Source: Telmatactis stephensoni
Taxonomy: Eukaryota > Cnidaria > Anthozoa > Actiniaria > Isophelliidae
Assembly: GCA_029948255.1 (NCBI GenBank)
Contig: JALIZF010001804.1
Location: 682,001 to 746,000 of the forward strand
Direction: 5' to 3'
DNA length: 64,000 bases
Program-made: the position numbers and the translations under genes
Notes under the pieces: model-generated
Told to the model about the DNA's origin: nothing
Databases searched by the model: none
Seen by the model: the letters and a program-made list of their open reading frames with translations, nothing else
Part shown: positions 31,401 through 42,654 of the stretch, piece after piece
Position numbering within the stretch: the first letter of the stretch is position 1
Layout of the letters: every line of letters begins with the position of its first letter

Positions 31401-31487
31401 CTCATGCCTTAACTGCCTCCAAAAACAGTCATTTAATTGTTCTTGTGCAATACAAACTGCATGTCCTGAGTCCATCCACTGAAGGCT

Positions 31488-31713
31488 TAAGGCAGCGAAA
31501 TACGAGACACAAAAACCCTCAACTTGTCGCGCAACATTGTTGCGTTGCAGGTTTTTGATCGATGTTGCGCGTTTTTCATCTCGCGATCTCAACTTGTCAC
31601 GCAACAAATAAATTTTCGCGAGGTGAAAAACGCGCAACATCGATCAAAAACCTGCAACGCAACAATGTTGCGCGACAAGTTGAGGGTTTTTGTCTCGTAT
31701 TTCGCCGCCTTTA
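31488..31713. mobile_element. 226 bp foldback MITE abutting a kelch exon
   Basis: TAAGGCAGCGAAATACGAGA at the left and inverted TCTCGTATTTCGCCGCCTTTA at the right. Arms of about 95 bp share GCGCAACATTGTTGCGTTGC and GATCGATGTTGCGCG around a 48 bp loop. Confidence 0.9.
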
Positions 31714-31938
31714 GGTGAGTCTACAACATCATTGTAACACAGCAGAGTACTCCAAGTTAAGGTTGGGATGTCCAGTATGTATGCATTATTATAGCAACAT
31801 GGAGTGAAGAATCTTTCCCTGTCATCAAAATCTGCACAACCTCCAAAAAGGACAATTTGATTTTTATTGACTACTGCAGTCACGTGATATGTTGGTGGCG
31901 ATGGATCACCTGATGTACACAATTTGGTCCACTTCTCC
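31714..31938 (-). pseudogene. Kelch-repeat exon remnant
   Basis: Minus strand, after a TAG acceptor at 31939: in-frame KWTKLCTSGDPSPPTYHVTA, then NQIVLFGGCADFDD, then NAYILDIPTLTWSTL. This is the classic kelch blade order (W, Gd.P..R/Y.H, FGG, Y.ldi.t.tW). The frame runs directly into the foldback MITE at 31713 with no clear donor, and no neighbouring kelch exons were found within several kb on either side. It is either a relic exon or one exon of a gene whose remainder was not recognised. Confidence 0.65.
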
Positions 31939-32375
31939 TATCTGATTACATCATTGCAAGACAAACACGCAGTAAATAAATACATGCAATTCCCAAGTAA
32001 ACATGCAGCAACTGCTAACTCTAACCTCTATATATATTACCGTACCCAACATGCATTCATTAGAGAGCTTTTATTATTAAAACAAGAGAGAATCTAGCAG
32101 ATGAATCAACCTAGCGGCTGGCTATATCTATTGCTTTCTGTTTACATGGAGAACAGTTATTTCGGGTACTACTAGGACCATCCTAGCACTACGATCAAGT
32201 CACAGATAGGATGATCCTACTACTATGGTTAACTTTTTGTCATGTAAACTGAATGTAAAGCAATTGACTGGGTTTCTTAGTAAGAAATTAAATTTGAATT
32301 GTACTTTCAAGGGGTTGATGAATAGTATTATATTTATATCCATATTTGGAATACAGTTTGTGAAGCAGAGTGGCT

Positions 32376-34226
32376 TTTAAGGTGTTTCAAAGTAGTTGTT
32401 GACGCGCTACACCTCTCATTTTAAATTCGCGATTTAATGGACTTCTTCTCGTCGGATCAAAATATCCTTTGGACCAATTATCAAGCAAAGATTGAATGTT
32501 TGAATGATAGTAATTTTAAGTCAATCTGTGATTTTACAGCAAAGATATTCAATGATCGTTTAAATCAGTCTTTCTAAAATATCTCCCGTTTACGATGAGC
32601 TTTTGAAAAACGATAACATAGGCCTAAAACTTCACATTCATGCACACATACTTATAGTAAAATCAGAGAGTTTAAACAGAGCGATTTTGAGTACTAGACG
32701 CAAACATTTTTTATGCGTATTTTGCGTCGCAAAAACTAAGGTATAGCTTGTCATGCAGAAAAGAAATACTCGGCGCTCAAACATATGCGCCAAAATACTG
32801 AAAACACGTTGCTATATTGTTGTTCTTTCTCTCTGGTAAATTGCACTGGTTTAAGTGTTCATTTGGCGGAGTTATGATTTTTCTTCTGATAGTATGTGGG
32901 ATTCACTAGCTGCGACAATTTTAACTTTCAAGCGGCGTAAGAGATATCTCTTCAAGTTATCACTGTTTAGAGCCCAAAATCACGGATATACTTACTCAAA
33001 GTATCATAAAACACGCTGCAGAAATTTATTAAATTTGATATGTAAAGCAACATTTTAAAATTTCACTTGAATACAGTGCTTCAAACGCGCCGGAGTAGAA
33101 TCAAACCCGTGTGTACAAATGCATGACGATGGCGTGATGCTTGCTGATTATATCACGCTACATTTCTTCGCACCCGTGTTACGACGCATTTGCATACCGC
33201 GGTTTTATTTGAACTAGGAACTATACTGAAAGGATCACACAAAACTCGAAATTGGAAAAATTAGTTGCGGCCGGTTCCCCCATTTTTTTTTTTTTTTTTT
33301 TTCTCTTGCCAAACGTGCAGCAAGTCTACGGTTTTTCTTACTTCTCGAACTTTTAGTTGCAGGCATTGCATCGAAAGAAGTGTAAAGGCACTATATCTGT
33401 ATATCAGTGCAAATGCATCGTAACACGGGTGCGAAGGAATGTAGCGTGACATAATCAGCAAGCATCACGCCATCGTCATGCATTTGTACACACGGGTTTG
33501 ATTCTACTCCGGCGCGTTTGAAGCACTGTATTCAAGTGAAATTTTAAAATGTTGCTTTACATATCAAATTTAATAAATTTCTGCTGCGTGTTTTATGATA
33601 CTTTGAGTAAGTATATCCGTGATTTTGGGCTCTAAACAGTGATGACTTGAAGAGATATCTCTTACGCCGCTTGAAAGTTAAAATTGTCGCAGCTAGTGAA
33701 TCCCACATACTATCAGAAGAAAAATCATAACTCCGCCAAATGAACACTTAAACCAGTGCAATTTACCAGAGAGAAAGAACAACAATATAGCAACGTGTTT
33801 TCAGTATTTTGGCGCATATGTTTGAGCGCCGAGTATTTCTTTTCTGCATGACAAGCTATACCTTAGTTTTTGCGACGCAAAATACGCATAAAAAATGTTT
33901 GCGTCTAGTACTCGAAATCGCTCTGTTTAAACTCTCTGATTTTACTATAAGTATGTGTGCATGAATGTGAAGTTTTAGGCCTATGTTATCGTTTTTCAAA
34001 AGCTCATCGTAAACGGGAGATATTTTAGAAAGACTGATTTAAACGATCATTGAATATCTTTGCTGTAAAATCACAGATTGACTTAAAATTACTATCATTC
34101 AAACATTCAATCTTTGCTTGATAATTGGTCCAAAGGATATTTTGATCCGACGAGAAGAAGTCCATTAAATCGCGAATTTAAAATGAGAGGTGTAGCGCGT
34201 CAACAACTACTTTGAAACACCTTAAA
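32376..34226. repeat. Large palindrome: 819 bp arms around a 213 bp spacer
   Basis: 32376-33194 pairs with 33408-34226 at a constant coordinate sum of 66602, with only a few mismatches noticed (for example GTTATC against GTCATC). The spacer 33195-33407 ends with a run of about 20 T at 33283. The same small non-coding frame appears in both arms, on opposite strands. Terminal motif TTTAAGGTGTTTCAAAG. No transposase. Confidence 0.93.
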
Positions 34227-34549
34227 TTATCATTTTGTAAAGTCACAAACGACCCACAGAAATGTAATGCTTTCCCTGTAACTCTTCTAACAAAGTTAAA
34301 AAGTCTTTGGTGCAAATAGCAGTATATAGCTATTTCAAAAAAGATTGACTGAGCGATTTCTCCAGAAAAAAAAAAAAAAGCTTAAAATGCTTCAAAACCA
34401 GAAAAAAGCATACAAAAAGATGAAAAAATAATATTTACTACATAAGGCGAAAAAAAATTTTTTTTTCTTCGCATTGCTGTGTACGCTGATCAGTTATACG
34501 CCCTGCTCTAAATGATTGCCTGGGGTACCTGTGGTAATACTTAATCTCC

Positions 34550-34930
34550 TTAACCAAATGAGCTTTTATCATGTAATTCCAAAAGTCACAGTAAAGAAAT
34601 ATAATTACCATAGCTGGAAAGCATGAGCATGAGCATGTCAAAATTAGTAAAACTGTGAAGTTTGAATGAAGTAACTTTCAAACTCACGAAGATATGAATT
34701 TTCAAAAATCGAAATTTTGTATGAAAACATTCGCTGGTAGGCAAGAGATGCCTACCAGCAAAGGTTTTCTTACAAATTCACACTTTTCAAAAATTCATAT
34801 TCTCGCGAGTTTTGGATTTAATTCCTTCAAACTTCACAGTTTTACTAATTTTAACATTCTCTTTCCAGCTATGGTAATTCTTTTTCTGTTTTTCGAATTT
34901 TAAAAATACCTGATAAAAGCTCATTGTCTT
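34550..34930. mobile_element. Foldback MITE related to 50636-50870
   Basis: Left ATGAGCTTTTATCATGTAAT pairs with right CCTGATAAAAGCTCATTG. Inner arms pair AAAACTGTGAAGTTTGAATG with CCTTCAAACTTCACAGTTTT, meeting at TGGTAGGCAAGAGATGCCTA. An abbreviated relative is at 50636-50870. Confidence 0.8.
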
Positions 34931-35037
34931 ATTGCATGTAAACATTTGTAAATGTGCTAAAATATTTTATTTGAAATAACTTAAATATGTTTGTATTACC
35001 ATATTTATCAATTAAATTTGATCTCAAATGCTTATGA

Positions 35038-35428
35038 TTATTAATAATAATAATAATAAAGTCTTTAATTGAAATGATAAAATACATATAACTTACAAAT
35101 GATGAAAAAACCTAACTAAACTAAAACTAAACTAATCTAAAAACTATATATAAATTACACTGGTCCCAGGAGTAAAAAAAAAGCACGTTACTTATTGTTA
35201 AAAATTAATCTATTTATAAATGTACTTTTAAAACGTTCCGTATTTATCTTAGGTCTAATTAAATATTGTTTTCTTAAATTATATCTGGACGATTGTTCTT
35301 CAGGAGCTATATCTAATAATGGATGGTTACTTATATTTTTCATTTTCTTATAAAGTCTATTGTCATATTCCCTTAAAAGATCTACAATATAATATGGTTG
35401 TGTACTTTCTCTTAAAACATCTGTCTAA
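35038..35428 (-). pseudogene. LINE ORF2 C-terminus, 3' UTR and (TTA)n tail
   Basis: Minus strand from about 35428: in-frame TDVLRESTQPYYIVDLLREY, then NHPLLDIAPEEQSSRYNLRK, then NTERFKSTFINRLIFNNK and a stop at 35188-35190. The rfk.sFi.R pattern near the end is the usual end of non-LTR retrotransposon ORF2. An AT-rich 3' UTR follows and ends in (TTA)n at 35038-35060. 5'-truncated; no RT catalytic block remains. Confidence 0.8.
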
Positions 35429-35429
35429 A

Positions 35430-36478
35430 AAATTATTGTTCCATTATCCATAGCCGCAGCCTTGATAAGTTGTCACACGAAACTGACCTGCTTCATTATA
35501 ATTTGTCACGTAACCTGTTACTATGACAACACTGAACAGTACTGCACAGCCATGTTGTAGTAATAAGCTAGTTTGATTGTTGTCATCAATGTTATATGAT
35601 AGAGTGAAGATATCAAAATATACAGTAGGTTTGCAGTGCATGCAGTGGGAAATTAGGCTATTATTAGGTACATATCTATTCACGATATATCCACGAGTTA
35701 GCCATAGGGCCTTTGATTTGATTGAGCATTAGGTCTGTACCGTTGCCTATTTAAAATAATTTCCTTTTTTTTCTGTATTTTCCTACACCGGCGATGAATT
35801 AAATTCTGTTATGCATTAAAAACGTCTTAGTATTGAATGTCGTTTAATTTGCCTCAAATGTTTTCACAAACTCATCTGGGAGTCGCACCCAGTCTTCCCG
35901 ACCAATAAAGGCCGAGCGTGCACTAGTACACTACTGAGTTGCTGGTTTTTGAAGCAAAACCTATAGAAACCGGTAATTTTTTTCTAAATTCGTGAACTGA
36001 AATAACTCGAAATCATACTGTTTAAGTAAATGAGAATTAAAGAAAGGTATAAGACCCCTTAACGACAAGTCTTAAGTATTCATTAAAAACAAACTGAATA
36101 ACTAATTTAGATTTCCAAATTTATATCAAAACAACTAACTCTGAACTGGAATGAACAAGCGGACGAAAAAGTGAAGAAAAGAAGAAAGGAAGAAATGTTT
36201 TACTAAAAAAAATGTAATGCTAAATAATACACCCAAAATAAAAACGAAAGAGTATGAAAATCTAAAGTCGGATAATCATTAAAGTACAATCATTTTAATC
36301 ACTTACCCCAACGACTTGACCAGACAGTCTTGTCAGCCATACCTTTTTTACAGTGTGGGGATAATAACCCCATACCAAACCCTCCTCCTTTTTCAACCGG
36401 GCTTGGGACCGGCTTTGGCGGAGTTAAAAAGGTTTTTTTTAAATAAATTTATTACAAAAAAAATACATATTTTTACAA
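35430..36478. other. Intergenic; weak tRNA-like stretch near 35880-35945 (-)
   Basis: No gene seen. On the minus strand TAGTGTACTAGTGCACG and GGTGCGACTCCCAGA loosely resemble A- and B-boxes; the fold was not convincing. Confidence 0.35.
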
Positions 36479-36722
36479 TTCGCCATTCCGAAGTTAAAGT
36501 TCCAGATGAATTATGGGACTGTTTTGAGGGACACAAAATTTCAAAATTCGAAGAAATGAGGCACAGTTTACCAAATATGAGACAAGAGAGCATAAAGAGA
36601 AAAGTTACCAGGATCAGGTGTTTAACGATTGTTTACAAGCTTTTTGCTCCAAATTAAAATTAAGTGGCGTCCCCCAAAACTGTCCCATAATTCAACTGGA
36701 ATCCTAACTTCGGAATGGCGAA
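36479..36722. mobile_element. 244 bp MITE with ~55 bp TIRs
   Basis: TTCGCCATTCCGAAGTTAAA at the left and inverted TAACTTCGGAATGGCGAA at the right. Pairing continues through GAATTATGGGACTGTTTTGA. Confidence 0.85.
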
Positions 36723-37004
36723 TAGACATTTTTTCACAATAGTTTTGTTTACAATAGTTTTCTTTTTCGTTTACAATAGAGATTTTTTAACCATTTTTTC
36801 ACAATAGATTTTTTTACAACAATTAATACAATTAGATTTTATTACATTTTGATTTTACATTTACAAAAACTCAATACTTAATACGTCAATATCTAAATCA
36901 AGAATGAGAAGCACAAATGGAAAAAAGGAGGAAAAGAGAAGCCGAAGGGAAACCAAAATGAAAATTTATGTATGTATGAATATTATTCACACTTTTATAA
37001 AAAA

Positions 37005-38290
37005 AATTTTCCAGGACAAAAAAAGAATGTTCCCCCGAAATGGCCAAGAAAAAAATAATGTTCGCACGAAGTTGACAAGACAAAAAAGAATGTTACCCCG
37101 AAGTGGCCAAGACAAAAAAGAATGTTGCCCCGAAGTGGCCAAGACAAAAAAGAATGTTTGCCAAAGTTGACAAGACGAAAAGAAAGTTCCCCCGAAGTGA
37201 CCAAGACAAAAACGTTGCCCCGAAGTGGCCAAGACAAAAACAAAACAATGTTGCCCCGAAATGGCCAAGACAAAAAGAATGTTCCCCCGAAGTGGCCAAG
37301 ACAAAAATGTTGCCCCGAAGTGCCAAAGACAAAAAAAAAATGAATGTTGCTCCGAAATGGTCAAGACAAAAAGAATGTTGCCCCAAAATGGCCAAGACAA
37401 AAAGAATGTTCGCACGAAGTTGACAAGACAAAAAAGAATGTTGCCCCGAAGCTTCAGTGTCCAAGACAAAAAAGAACAATGTTGCCCCGAAGTGACCAAG
37501 ACAAAAAAAAACCGTTGCCCCGAAGTGGTCAAGACAAAAAGAATGTTTCCCCGAAGTGTCCAAGGCAAAAAAGAACAATATTGCCCCGAAGTGACCAAGA
37601 CAAAATAAAAGTTGCCCCGAAATGGTTAAGACAAACACAAAGTTTTCCGAAGTGGTCAAGACAAAAACCAATGTTGCCCCGAAGTGGTCAAGACAAAAAG
37701 AATGTTCCCCCGAAGTGGTCAAGACAAAAAACAATGTTGCCCCGAAGTGTCCAAGACAAAAAATGTTGCCCCGATGTGGCCAAGACAAAAACATTGCCCC
37801 GAAGTGGTCAAGACAAAAAAAAAAACGTTGCCCCGAAGTGGTCAAGACAAAAAGAATGTTCCCCTGAAGTGGTCAAGACAAAAAACAATGTTGCCCCGAA
37901 GTGGTCAAGACAAAAAACAATGTTGTCAAGTGGCTAAGACAAAAATGTTGCCCCGAAGTTGGGTCAAGACAAAAAGAATGTTACCCTGAAGTGGCCAAGA
38001 CAAAAAAAGAATGTTTCCCCGAAGTGGACAAAACAAAAACCAATGTTGTTCCGAAGTGGCCAAGACAAAAAACAATGTTGCCCCAAAGTGGTCAAGACAA
38101 AAAAAGCAGATGCCACGAAGTGATCAAGACAAAAAAAAAACAATGTTGCCCCGAAGTGGCCAACTGACAAAAACGAATACTCCCGTCGACAACTGCACGT
38201 GCCAAAGTCAAAAATATCTTTCCCCGAGCTAGGTGTCTAATCCAATCAAAAAAAAAAGAAAACAATGTTTTCCCGAAGCGGTAAGGACAA
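37005..38290 (+). repeat. ~31-33 bp minisatellite, about 40 copies
   Basis: Unit approximately CCCCGAAGTGGCCAAGACAA plus AAAAGAATGTTG, length-variable through its A-run. The unit lacks stop codons in most frames, so open frames up to about 250 codons run on both strands; there is no splice, start-context or domain support for coding. Confidence 0.95.
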
Positions 38291-40500
38291 AAGAAAATCC
38301 CGAAGTGTTTAAAACAAGTTAAAAAAATGAATTGAAATAACGTTGGCCGAAAAGGCAAGACAAAATATAAAACTGATGAAAGAAATTTGTCGCCAAAAGG
38401 TCGCCAAAAATGAACATTTCAATGACAAGAAACTTATGGCTTCTTGTAAACAAATAACATACGTACATACTGCCAATCAGTCAAAAAAATTAATTAAATC
38501 CTATTCTAAGAAGCTACCATTAGTGAAAAATCTACTTGAAGACTCGTCGTCGCAACCAAGGTTGGTTGTTCTTGGTAGACTTGGCTGAAACACCATAAAT
38601 ACCATGGTATATTTACAAGACAGAAAACATCAATACAAAGCAATAATCGTATTGATCTTTTCTATCCTTGATCTTCATAGCATTTATTAAATAATGAACA
38701 ATGTTTAGTAAAGTTCTAATCTAGGTCGGGCCAAAATAACAATGTTCTAAATTTGGATTAAGCTAATCTAGAGTACGACCATTATCGATCGTTAATAACG
38801 CGTAACCAGGATGCAAATATCGCTTGGGGAGGGGCAAACAGACAAAAACAACCAATTCTACAAAAAAGATCGCTCTCAAACTACTAAGCCGATCCTCGTT
38901 CTTAGTAAAATGAAACAAAGTAATGACAGAACCAATATAAAAAATGGGATCCTAACTTCCGCGCATCAACGTTATTGGCCGGATTGCAGGTCGGTCAGCG
39001 CTAACCCTAAGACCTAAGACGCAAGAAATCTAAGCCCTACGCGCTGTGGTTTAGGTGTATGCGTTGTATGTAAACTGACCGCCACTGCGTAAAAATAATG
39101 GTCGAACTCTACATCTAAAGATCACGACACAGACTCAGACTACAAAGGATGGTCTCTCAGTTTGAGAGTATGGTCGATTCTATCCAGGTCCATTGTCTCC
39201 AGCGGTGATCCAGCTTTGTCCTCTCGTAGGCCTAAGTTTTTATTGAAAGCTAACCTAAGCAGGCCAATTGACCCCGGCCGATTGACCGGTCAAAAAACTA
39301 ATAAACCCCAACTAGTTTAATTAGAATGGTAGCTTCTGCTAATAAAGATCCCTGGGTCTATACATTTATATGTACAGTTTACCCTCCTAGTCCTAGCTAA
39401 TGAGTTGAAGTTGATATTTTTGAATTATTTAATTCTAAAATGAATACTTATACTTGTGACTACGAAGCAAAATCATTGTTTGGAATAATTTCTTTGAACC
39501 AGCGGCAACATTGACAAACATGATACAAAACACCTCCAACACAGTCTGCAGCCAACAGGCGCCCCACATGGCACGCCCATTTCCCCACCCCCTCTCCCTA
39601 GTGGAGAAAAGGTGAAGAAACTAGCACGCCATGAGGGGCGTCTGATTTCGCAGGCACAAACAAACACTTACACAATACCAAACATAACACGAAAACAAGA
39701 AAACCACGAGGACAATTTGATTCATCACAAGCAGAAGTGTCCATTGGTACTACTCTACTTCGCTCCTATTCGAGTTAGGAACGCTATTTCCCCCAGCTAA
39801 TGTTAAAAAACAACCAGTACCTCGAGGAAGTAAACAACTACAGCCAAACAACTGATTATTACTTTCTATTTTGGTTTCCTCAAGGTCTGTTGTTAGAAAT
39901 AACCTTCAATTAGTTGTCTTCATCTGTAATGCCTACAAATGTCAAGAAAAAAGTGTTTAATTACAAGAAAAATTGCACAAATTAAAGTGAACTGTTTGAC
40001 TACATAACTAGTTTCGCAAGTAAAGCGCGCGAGAGCAAAGTAACACCTTTATGAGTCGACATTACCTGTAGTACTTGTGCTAGTGGTAAGGTTCAACTAC
40101 AACTTCGTTGTTCGACAAAACTTCCGCCAATAATAATATTTTTGAAATTCCGGCGAAAATGATATATTCAAACCTATGAGAAACGGAGTTTTTTCATGTT
40201 CTCCTAACGATTTTACATGCACGCACATGGCCGGCAAGACAGGGACTTGAGCGACACGTCGAGCCAGGTCGCGAAAACTGAACGCAAATTTTCAGAACAT
40301 TTCGCCTGATTTAGTCTTTTTCCAGCTTAGAATAAGAGTTTCAATCTTTAGCTTTTAAGCAGTACTACTGAAGTCATAAAACGAGAAAATTTTCAGAGCA
40401 TAATACTAGCCAACTTACCGTGCCTGAAGTCTTCTCGCAAATGAATGAAGAACACATGTGTTGAACTGTGTAGCTTGTACATTTTCACGTGCACTTCATA
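38291..40500. other. Intergenic stretch, nothing recognised
   Basis: Both strands were read for exons, RNA genes and inverted repeats. Short frames (up to ~80 codons) show no recognisable domain. 39510-39660 is comparatively GC-rich, with CCCACCCCCTCTCCCTAGTG, but not identified. Confidence 0.5.
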
Positions 40501-40511
40501 TCACACGTCCA

Positions 40512-40640
40512 ATCAGGGCCTGATTACGTATATGAACCGGGCTGACTTCTTTTGTTTTCTTTTCCCTTGGGCTCACAAAACAAAAGAAATCAGACCGCTT
40601 AACCAGGCCAACCCGGTTCATATAGTAAGGCTCTAATTGT
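40512..40640. mobile_element. Short foldback element
   Basis: CAATCAGGGCCTGATTACGT plus ATATGAACCGGG pairs with CCCGGTTCATATAGTAAGGC plus TCTAATTG; the loop carries an inner TTTTGTTTTCTTTT hairpin. Confidence 0.7.
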
Positions 40641-40694
40641 ACAAATAATATTTCTAGCTAGTACTAATACTTGGTTGAAATGAGAAGGGCAATA

Positions 40695-40830
40695 GCCCCT
40701 TGCAGCACGTCGGAATGCAGCTCAGTTTGGAGGGCAAACCAATAGATTTCCAGCTCTCAGGACATTGAAATTATTTTGTTTTGCCTTCCAAATTGAGCTG
40801 CATTCCGACATGCTGCAAGGCACCTATTAA
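40695..40830. mobile_element. Short foldback element
   Basis: CCCCTTGCAGCACGTCGGAA pairs with TTCCGACATGCTGCAAGGCA; pairing continues through GCAGCTCAGTTTGGAGGGCA. Confidence 0.75.
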
Positions 40831-40954
40831 TTACGATTCACGCGATAGTTTTGCATGTTCACGGGACTATAGAATCACAGGTATTGAAAAGAAGCAAAAC
40901 ACTACAAACCTGCATGTACCCAATGAATATAAAGTAGATTTTCGTATGACATCT

Positions 40955-41170
40955 GGCCTATAGGATCCGACTGTTTCCTCGATCCTCTTTGACCGCGAAG
41001 CTCGCTGTGTTCTACCGGATAGCGCGGAAGGGGCCGAAATCTCCATCGTAACATGCGACGATTCAGCGATTTGTCTGGATGGTCCTAGATGCATGGTCCG
41101 ACTTTTTGGGTTTTCCATAAAATTAGCATACTAATTTCTTTGGGTAACTGGTTCGAGCCCTGCGCGCGCC
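40955..41170 (+). mobile_element. Split tRNA-like module C, A-box half missing
   Basis: Core GGATCCGACTGTTTCCTC, GGATAGCGCGGAAGGGGCCG (then AAATC) and TTGTCTGGATG are present. Perfect B-box GGTTCGAGCCC at 41150-41160, then CTGCGCGCGCC and a long (CCCT)n run. The A-box half found in copies D and E is replaced here by unrelated sequence. Confidence 0.6.
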
Positions 41171-41177
41171 AAAAACG

Positions 41178-41340
41178 TTCCTTCCCTCCCTCCCTCCCTC
41201 CCTCCCTCCCTCCCTCCCTCCCTCCCTCCCTCCCTCCCTCCCTCCCTCCCTCCCTCCCTCCCTCCCTCCCTCCCTCCCTTCCTTTCCTTCCTTCCTTTTC
41301 TTCCTTCCTTTCCTTCCTTCCTTTCCTTCCTTCCTTTCAT
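41178..41340 (+). repeat. (CCCT)n then (CCTT)n polypyrimidine microsatellite
   Basis: About 25 CCCT units, then CCTT/CTTT units, directly downstream of tRNA-like module C. Confidence 0.97.
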
Positions 41341-41419
41341 TTCATTTCTCTTCTTTAATTTCCCTCAGCTTAAAAAACTGATTTTTGATGAAGAAAACTA
41401 CATATTCGCGCATATTGTA

Positions 41420-41556
41420 CATCTTACAACATCAAGACGTGCATGAAGCCTAATTCTCTCCAAACCAAAAGACCGAAAAAGCTTCTTCAAACAGGAGTGG
41501 TTTATTCCATACCTTGCCAAGAATGTGATTTCAGGTACATTGGAGAGACAAAACGT
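41420..41556 (+). pseudogene. Penelope-like element, first part of GIY-YIG endonuclease
   Basis: Plus strand, in frame: KPNSLQTKRPKKLLQTG, then VVYSIPCQECDFRYIGETKR, then stop at 41557. VVY.IPC..C...YIGET.R is the start of the GIY-YIG endonuclease of Penelope-like retroelements, with its paired cysteines. The rest of the domain resumes at 42281 after 0.7 kb of inserted sequence. Confidence 0.8.
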
Positions 41557-41872
41557 TAAGCGCGCTAGGCACGAGAGTCACATTTTGAATACCTACATCT
41601 GATGCACTTTACTCTTCTTTAGACCCATATTTTCTTTTCTTCTTCTTTGTTTTTTTGTCCTTTTTTCTTTCTTTTCCTTCTTAAATAATGTCTGTATTTT
41701 TGTTTCTCTTTTTACCGACTATATATTTGAATGACATCTCCGTTGGTCCCTGGCTGCCTAACTCGACTAGCTTTGCTATTTTAAGGTAGCCGCGGTTCCT
41801 CAACAGTATCTTGACATATATTTTTTATTAGAAAACATCCTGTAATGTATATACAGAGAGCGCATTAAACAG

Positions 41873-41913
<41 letters not shown>

Positions 41914-41914
41914 G
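41557..41914 (+). mobile_element. Inserted unidentified repeat with (GTT)n tail
   Basis: Lies between the two halves of the Penelope-like endonuclease. It ends in AATGTATATACAGAGAGCGC, ATTAAACA and (GTT)14 at 41873-41914, as expected for a retroelement 3' end; identity not established. Confidence 0.45.
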
Positions 41915-42265
41915 AGAAAAAGAACACTGGGCCGCTCTGAAATAAATAAAAATAAATAACTGTTTATTTAAGTGCCCAGGTCTTCTAGCGCTTGCGCACT
42001 AATTGGGGGACACTGTACTCTCACACACACTACCTCTACATTGACTTTATTTAAGCATACAACTCTCAGCTCACATGTTGATTTTTACGAGGAGGAAAAC
42101 CGGAGAACCCGGAGAAAAACCCCTCGTGGCATGGTAGAGAATAACACATCAAACTCAATTCACATATGATCCAGGCGCTCGAGCTGGGACTCGAACCCGG
42201 ACCACAGCAGTCAAAGGCCAACGCTCTAACCGCTCGGCCAACCATGCCACCCTGCGACGAAACCA
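41915..42265 (-). mobile_element. tRNA-derived SINE
   Basis: Minus strand from about 42250: tRNA head GGTTGGCCGAGCGGTTAGAG (A-box), then GGTCCGGGTTCGAGTCCCAG (B-box) at normal spacing, similar to class II tRNA (Leu/Ser type). A body with CTCCGGGTTCTCCGGTTTTC follows and ends in (CAA)n shared with the adjoining (GTT)n run. It is inserted in the Penelope-like element. Confidence 0.8.
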
Positions 42266-42280
42266 CCCAAAACAGTCAGC

Positions 42281-42484
42281 TCTGGCTGAACACGCCATAC
42301 AAACTGGCCATAACATTGATTGGGAGGAATCTAAAGTTATTTACAAGGAGGAACGGTGGCATCAGAGAAAGTGGCTAGAGGCCTGGCAAATTGATATAAG
42401 CATGGGCCAAACGTATTATTTAACAGAGACAGTGGCAGGACTTTACCAGATAGTTATCGCAGCTTGTTTACTGGTTGTAATTAA
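42281..42484 (+). pseudogene. Penelope-like element, endonuclease C-terminus, frameshifted
   Basis: Plus strand: ALAEHAIQTGHNIDWEESKV, then EERWHQRKWLEAWQID. After a one-base slip near 42415 comes FNRDSGRTLPDSYRSLF and a stop at 42482. These are the H.I.W....v and R..lEaw.I blocks that complete a Penelope-like GIY-YIG domain. The following CCTGATGAAGAGCAAGTTGC (42616) is typical of such element tails. Confidence 0.8.
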
Positions 42485-42654
42485 AGTACGTGCAATTTTA
42501 CTTATACAGCGCGCGGACTGTGTTTAACGTCTTAGAAGCGTGCACAGTGTATTTACTTGCGTGCGTGCACAGTGTATTTACTTGCGTGATTTCTTGTATT
42601 TTGTCACCGTCTACCCTGATGAAGAGCAAGTTGCTCGAAAGTTTAGCCTCTCAA

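Noticed and set aside
36987..38170. Long open frames (up to ~250 codons) on both strands as a repetitive-protein gene
   Set aside because: They follow the tandem unit, occur in several frames on both strands at once, and lack start context, splice sites or domains. Treated as a minisatellite.
37005..38290. CRISPR-like array
   Set aside because: No repeat-spacer alternation: the whole unit is repeated, the genome is animal, and there are no cas genes.
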